A stretch of DNA of 17,180 nucleotides from contig SKKM01000020.1 in assembly GCA_007121485.1 (NCBI GenBank), positions 1-17,180 on the forward strand. The letters run 5' to 3'. Below are positions 14,226 through 17,180 of the stretch, one piece after another (within the stretch, counting starts at the first letter, position 1; each line of letters begins with the position of its first letter). The position numbers and the translations under genes are program-made. Below the pieces are notes generated by a model, which ran no database searches, had not been told where the DNA came from, and worked only from the letters and a program-made list of their open reading frames with translations. Origin of the DNA: Wenzhouxiangella sp. (GTDB lineage: Bacteria; Pseudomonadota; Gammaproteobacteria; Xanthomonadales; Wenzhouxiangellaceae).

Positions 14226-14585
14226 TTAGAACTTCAGGCCGGCTTCACGCGCGGCGTCGGCCAGTGCCTTGATCCGCCCGTGGTACTTGAACCCGGACCG
14301 GTCAAACGCAACACCATCGATGCCGGCGGCAAGGCTGCGCTCGGCAATCATGCGGCCGACCGCCTTGGCTGCCTCCACATTGCAGGTGGCCTTCAGGCCA
14401 TCGCGCACGTCCTTTTGCACGGTCGACGCCGCGGCAACGGTATGTGCGCCGTCGGCCGCGATCACCTGGGCGTACAGATGACGCCCCGAGCGATGCACGG
14501 TCAGCCGCGCAACGCCGGCGCGCCGGATGCGGGACCGGGTTTTCCGGGCCCGACGCAATCTCGATTCGTTCTTGCCTTTGTTCAT
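14226..14585 (-). CDS. rplR: 50S ribosomal protein L18
   Basis: 119 residues. RLTVHRSGRHLYAQVIAADG, DGLKATCNVEAAKAVGRMIA and GVAFDRSGFKYHGRIKALAD are diagnostic; the basic N-terminus is typical. L18 binds 5S rRNA together with L5 (also encoded here) and L25. AAGG stands about 10 nt before ATG 14585. It lies 11 nt after rplF. Confidence 0.98.
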   Translation of the reverse strand: MNKGKNESRLRRARKTRSRIRRAGVARLTVHRSGRHLYAQVIAADGAHTVAAASTVQKDVRDGLKATCNVEAAKAVGRMIAERSLAAGIDGVAFDRSGFKYHGRIKALADAAREAGLKF

Positions 14586-14596
14586 TGTTGACGACC

Positions 14597-15124
14597 TTAA
14601 GCCTTCTTGGCTTCCTTCATGACGACACGCTCGTCGGCGTAGCGAACGCCCTTGCCCTTGTAGGGCTCCGGCGGACGGTAAGCACGGATTTCAGCGGCGA
14701 CCTGGCCCACTTTCTGTTTGTCGAAGCCGCGAACCACGATTTCCGTCTGGCTCGGGCACTCCACCGACACACCAGCCGGAACGGAATACTCGACCGGGTG
14801 ACTGAAACCCAGCTGAAGATTCAGTGACTGGCCCTGCACGGAGGCACGGTAACCGACGCCAACAAGGCTCAGCTTCTTCTCGAAGCCGTTGGTGACGCCC
14901 TCGACCATATTGCCGATCAGGGCCCGCATGGTGCCAGCCATGGCCATGTCGGCTTCCTTGACCGGCTTGACCGTCACGACGTTGTTCTCGACCTCGATCT
15001 GCACGGCCGGGTGCAGGGACAGCTCGAGCTTTCCCTTGGCGCCCTTGACGCGAACCTGGCCTTCGCTTTGCGACAGCTCTACGCCGGACGGCAGGTTGAT
15101 CGGGCTTTTGGCGATTCTTGACAT
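14597..15124 (-). CDS. rplF: 50S ribosomal protein L6
   Basis: 175 residues with two L6 repeats; MSRIAKSPINLPSGVEL at the start, LSLVGVGYRASVQG in the middle, and the C-terminal signature PEPYKGKGVRYADE. L6 lies near the factor-binding stalk base. ATG 15124 was preferred to an upstream start at 15196 because the family begins MSRI and AAGGAAA precedes it. It lies 28 nt after rpsH. Confidence 0.99.
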   Translation of the reverse strand: MSRIAKSPINLPSGVELSQSEGQVRVKGAKGKLELSLHPAVQIEVENNVVTVKPVKEADMAMAGTMRALIGNMVEGVTNGFEKKLSLVGVGYRASVQGQSLNLQLGFSHPVEYSVPAGVSVECPSQTEIVVRGFDKQKVGQVAAEIRAYRPPEPYKGKGVRYADERVVMKEAKKA

Positions 15125-15152
15125 TTTCGTTTCCTTGAGGCTTCGAAGCGGA

Positions 15153-15548
15153 TCAGGCCACCAGGCAGAGGACTTCGCCGCCCTGGCCCTGAGCACGGGC
15201 CTGGGCGTCGGTCATGACGCCGTTCGAGGTGCTGATGATGGCAACACCCAGACCATTGAGCACGCGCGGAATATCGTCCTTGCCGAAGTAGCGACGGCGT
15301 CCGGGCTTGCTGAAGCGCTCCAGACGATCGATGACCCCGCGGCCCTCGACGTACTTGAGCTCGATGTGCAGCTCGCTCTTGACGCCCTCGCTCTCGACAC
15401 GGAAGTCGCGAATGTAGCCTTCGTCCTTGAGCACCTGGGCGATCGAGGCCTTCAGCGTGCTCGACGGCATCGCCACCGTGCGCTTCCGAACGGCCTGGGC
15501 GTTCTTGATCCGCGCCAGCATGTCTGCAATTGGGTCGGTCATGCTCAT
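15153..15548 (-). CDS. rpsH: 30S ribosomal protein S8
   Basis: 131 residues. SMTDPIADMLARIKNAQ at the N-terminus and the C-terminal STSNGVMTDAQARAQGQGGE are diagnostic. S8 is a primary 16S rRNA binder and in E. coli represses the spc operon by binding its mRNA near rplE. Two ATG codons lie two codons apart (15548 and 15542); the first is preferred because GGAG is 10 nt before it, and many homologues begin MSM. Confidence 0.98.
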   Translation of the reverse strand: MSMTDPIADMLARIKNAQAVRKRTVAMPSSTLKASIAQVLKDEGYIRDFRVESEGVKSELHIELKYVEGRGVIDRLERFSKPGRRRYFGKDDIPRVLNGLGVAIISTSNGVMTDAQARAQGQGGEVLCLVA

Positions 15549-15562
15549 CTGTTCTTCGCTCC

Positions 15563-15868
15563 TTACCAGCTGGCCTTGCGCAGACCAGGCACGTCACCGC
15601 GCATGGCGGCTTCGCGCAACTTGTTGCGTGCCAATCCGAACTTGCGGTAATACCCGCGGGGACGACCGGAAACACGGCAACGATTGCGACCGCGCACCGG
15701 GCTGGCGTCCCGAGGCATCTTGCTCAGGCGATGCATCGCAGCCTGCTTTTCCTCGTAATCCGCTTCCGGATCCGCGACGATGCGCTTCAGCTCGGCGCGC
15801 TTGGCCGCATAACGTGCGGCAAGCTTTGCCCGGCGCTTTTCACGCTCTACCATTGAAATCTTAGCCAT
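15563..15868 (-). CDS. rpsN: 30S ribosomal protein S14, zinc-free long form
   Basis: 101 residues, the long proteobacterial form without the CxxC zinc motif. MAKISMVEREKRRAKLAARY at the start and RNRCRVSGRPRGYYRKFGL with LREAAMRGDVPGLRKASW at the end are typical. Located in the 30S head. GAGGAG lies about 12 nt before ATG 15868 and overlaps the rplE stop (TGAGGAG), so coupling is likely. Confidence 0.98.
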   Translation of the reverse strand: MAKISMVEREKRRAKLAARYAAKRAELKRIVADPEADYEEKQAAMHRLSKMPRDASPVRGRNRCRVSGRPRGYYRKFGLARNKLREAAMRGDVPGLRKASW

Positions 15869-15882
15869 GCCTTACCTGCTCC

Positions 15883-16425
15883 TCAACGCGCGCGGAAAGG
15901 GAAGCCAAACGCTTCGAGCAGCGCCATCCCTTCCTCGTCTGTCTTTGCCGACGTGGTAATGGCGATATCCATTCCACGAATCGAATCGATCTGGTCGTAG
16001 TTGATCTCGGGGAAGATGATCTGCTCCTTGACCCCGAGGCTGTAGTTGCCGCTGCCATCAAAGGACTTGCGCGGAATACCGCGGAAATCGCGCACACGCG
16101 GCAGGGCGACATTGACCAGGCGATCAAGAAACTCGTACATCCGCTCACGGCGCAGGGTCACCTTGCAGCCGATCGGATAGCCGTCACGGATCTTGAAGCT
16201 CGCCACCGACTTGCGCGCCTTGGTGACCACCGGGCGCTGACCGGCGATCTTGGCCATGTCGGCAACGGCGTTGTCGATGACCTTCTTGTCACCGATCGCC
16301 TCGCCCAGACCCATGTTCAGGGTGATCTTCTCCAGACGCGGCACCTGCATCACGTTCTGGTAGCCGAACTTCTCGGTCAGCTGACCGACGATGGTGTCGC
16401 GATAGTATTCCTGCAGCCTAGCCAT
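15883..16425 (-). CDS. rplE: 50S ribosomal protein L5
   Basis: 180 residues. NVMQVPRLEKITLNMGLGEA, GQRPVVTKARKSVASFKIRD and DFRGIPRKSFDGSGNYSLGV are strong L5 motifs. L5 contacts 5S rRNA and P-site tRNA in the central protuberance. GAGAG just before ATG 16425 is a modest SD. The 14-nt gap to rplX is where E. coli has its S8 repressor site; I could not recognise that structure here. Confidence 0.99.
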   Translation of the reverse strand: MARLQEYYRDTIVGQLTEKFGYQNVMQVPRLEKITLNMGLGEAIGDKKVIDNAVADMAKIAGQRPVVTKARKSVASFKIRDGYPIGCKVTLRRERMYEFLDRLVNVALPRVRDFRGIPRKSFDGSGNYSLGVKEQIIFPEINYDQIDSIRGMDIAITTSAKTDEEGMALLEAFGFPFRAR

Positions 16426-16439
16426 GACTCTCTATGCCC

Positions 16440-16757
16440 TTAAATGTCGACGACTTCGCCGGTGGACCGGAAAAACCGGACCTTGCGGCCGTCCTCGAGA
16501 AACTTGAACCCGACCCGATCACCCTGATCGGTAGCGGGGTTGTACAGCATCACGTTCGACGGATGGATCGGCGCCTCGCGCTCGATGATCCCGCCCGGCC
16601 GCTGTGCCTGCGGATCCGGCTTCTGATGACGCTTGACCATGTTGACGTTCTCGACCAGCAGCCGATCGTCCTTGAGGACCTTCAGCACGTGGCCGCGCTG
16701 GCCCTTGCTGCGCCCGGCGATCACGATCACTTCGTCGCCCTTGCGAATGCGTTGCAT
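16440..16757 (-). CDS. rplX: 50S ribosomal protein L24
   Basis: 105 residues: MQRIRKGDEVIVIAGRSKGQ opens the KOW domain, then VLKVLKDDRLLVENVNMVKR and REAPIHPSNVMLYNP. L24 binds the 5' end of 23S rRNA early in assembly. Two adjacent ATG codons exist; the second (16757) is chosen because AAGGAG is then 6 nt away instead of 3, and homologues start M(Q/R)KIR. If the first is used the protein is one residue longer (16760). Confidence 0.97.
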   Translation of the reverse strand: MQRIRKGDEVIVIAGRSKGQRGHVLKVLKDDRLLVENVNMVKRHQKPDPQAQRPGGIIEREAPIHPSNVMLYNPATDQGDRVGFKFLEDGRKVRFFRSTGEVVDI

Positions 16758-16767
16758 CATTAACTCC

Positions 16768-17136
16768 TTACAAAACTTCCGGCGCCAGCGAAACGATCTT
16801 CATGAACCGTTCCGAGCGCAGCTCGCGCGTCACCGGCCCGAAGATACGGGTGCCGATCGGCTCGAGCTTGTTGTTGAGCAGCACGGCGGCGTTGCCGTCA
16901 AAGCGAATCAGCGAACCGTCCCGGCGACGCACGCCCTTGGCGGTGCGCACCACTACGGCGTTGTAGACCTCGCCCTTCTTGACCTTGCCGCGAGGGATCG
17001 CGTCCTTGACCGTCACCTTGATGACGTCGCCGATGTTCGCGTACCGGCGCTTCGAACCACCGAGCACCTTGATACACATCAGCTCGCGCGCACCGCTGTT
17101 GTCTGCCGCGGCCAATCTGGATTGCATCTGAATCAT
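16768..17136 (-). CDS. rplN: 50S ribosomal protein L14
   Basis: 122 residues, the exact family length. MIQMQSRLAAADNSGARELM, GSKRRYANIGDVIKVTVKDA, and GTRIFGPVTRELR are diagnostic. L14 forms an intersubunit bridge and binds the silencing factor RsfS. First gene of the spc operon, only 15 nt downstream of the rpsQ stop, so a separate spc promoter, if any, must lie inside rpsQ. GGAG lies 10 nt before ATG 17136. Confidence 0.99.
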   Translation of the reverse strand: MIQMQSRLAAADNSGARELMCIKVLGGSKRRYANIGDVIKVTVKDAIPRGKVKKGEVYNAVVVRTAKGVRRRDGSLIRFDGNAAVLLNNKLEPIGTRIFGPVTRELRSERFMKIVSLAPEVL

Positions 17137-17151
17137 GCTGCTATGCTCCGC

Positions 17152-17180
17152 TTACTGGGCCCGTTCAACCACTTCGACCA
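17152..17180 (-). CDS. rpsQ: 30S ribosomal protein S17, C-terminal fragment (cut by window edge)
   Basis: Only the last codons are in the window: they read VEVVERAQ and a TAA stop at 17154-17152. This agrees with the usual S17 ending (E. coli ends ...VRVVEKAVL) and with the position directly before rplN in the S10/spc order. The identification rests mainly on gene order. Confidence 0.85.

Overview
The window reads as chromosomal DNA of a high-GC gammaproteobacterium. The ribosomal proteins, SecY, RpoA and RarD all look gammaproteobacterial, and the gene order matches the S10/spc/alpha ribosomal clusters of that class. Recall of similar proteins points towards the Xanthomonadales/Chromatiales side, perhaps a Wenzhouxiangella-like lineage; that placement is an inference and was not tested. 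Nothing in the window looks like a phage, transposon, CRISPR array, tRNA or rRNA.

Left block (1-3474, plus strand): the 3' part of an AraC-family regulator that is cut by the window edge, an RfaH-type NusG paralogue, a phosphomannomutase/phosphoglucomutase and a GNAT acetyltransferase. The last two overlap as ATGA. The RfaH paralogue next to a sugar-phosphate mutase suggests a link to LPS or exopolysaccharide synthesis. A single SYLF-domain lipoprotein gene (3594-4121) follows behind its own near-consensus promoter and ends at a small hairpin shared with the convergent operon.

Middle block (4162-8458, minus strand): a tight three-gene operon read as AsmA-family protein, then RarD-like EamA permease, then an ABC half-transporter. 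The genes overlap or lie only 8 nt apart. All three products are envelope proteins. A candidate promoter with a TACAAT -10 box lies just upstream of the AsmA gene.

Right block (8520-17180, minus strand): the end of the S10 operon (last codons of rpsQ), the complete spc operon (rplN, rplX, rplE, rpsN, rpsH, rplF, rplR, rpsE, rpmD, rplO, secY, rpmJ) and the complete alpha operon (rpsM, rpsK, rpsD, rpoA, rplQ). An intrinsic terminator follows rplQ. The spc/alpha boundary carries a GC hairpin whose 3' arm runs into a strong promoter (TTGAGA-N17-TACAAT), followed by a second hairpin in the predicted rpsM leader.

No gene-free stretch exceeds about 120 bases. I found no convincing new biological system; the points of interest are regulatory sites and operon arrangements around well-known genes.
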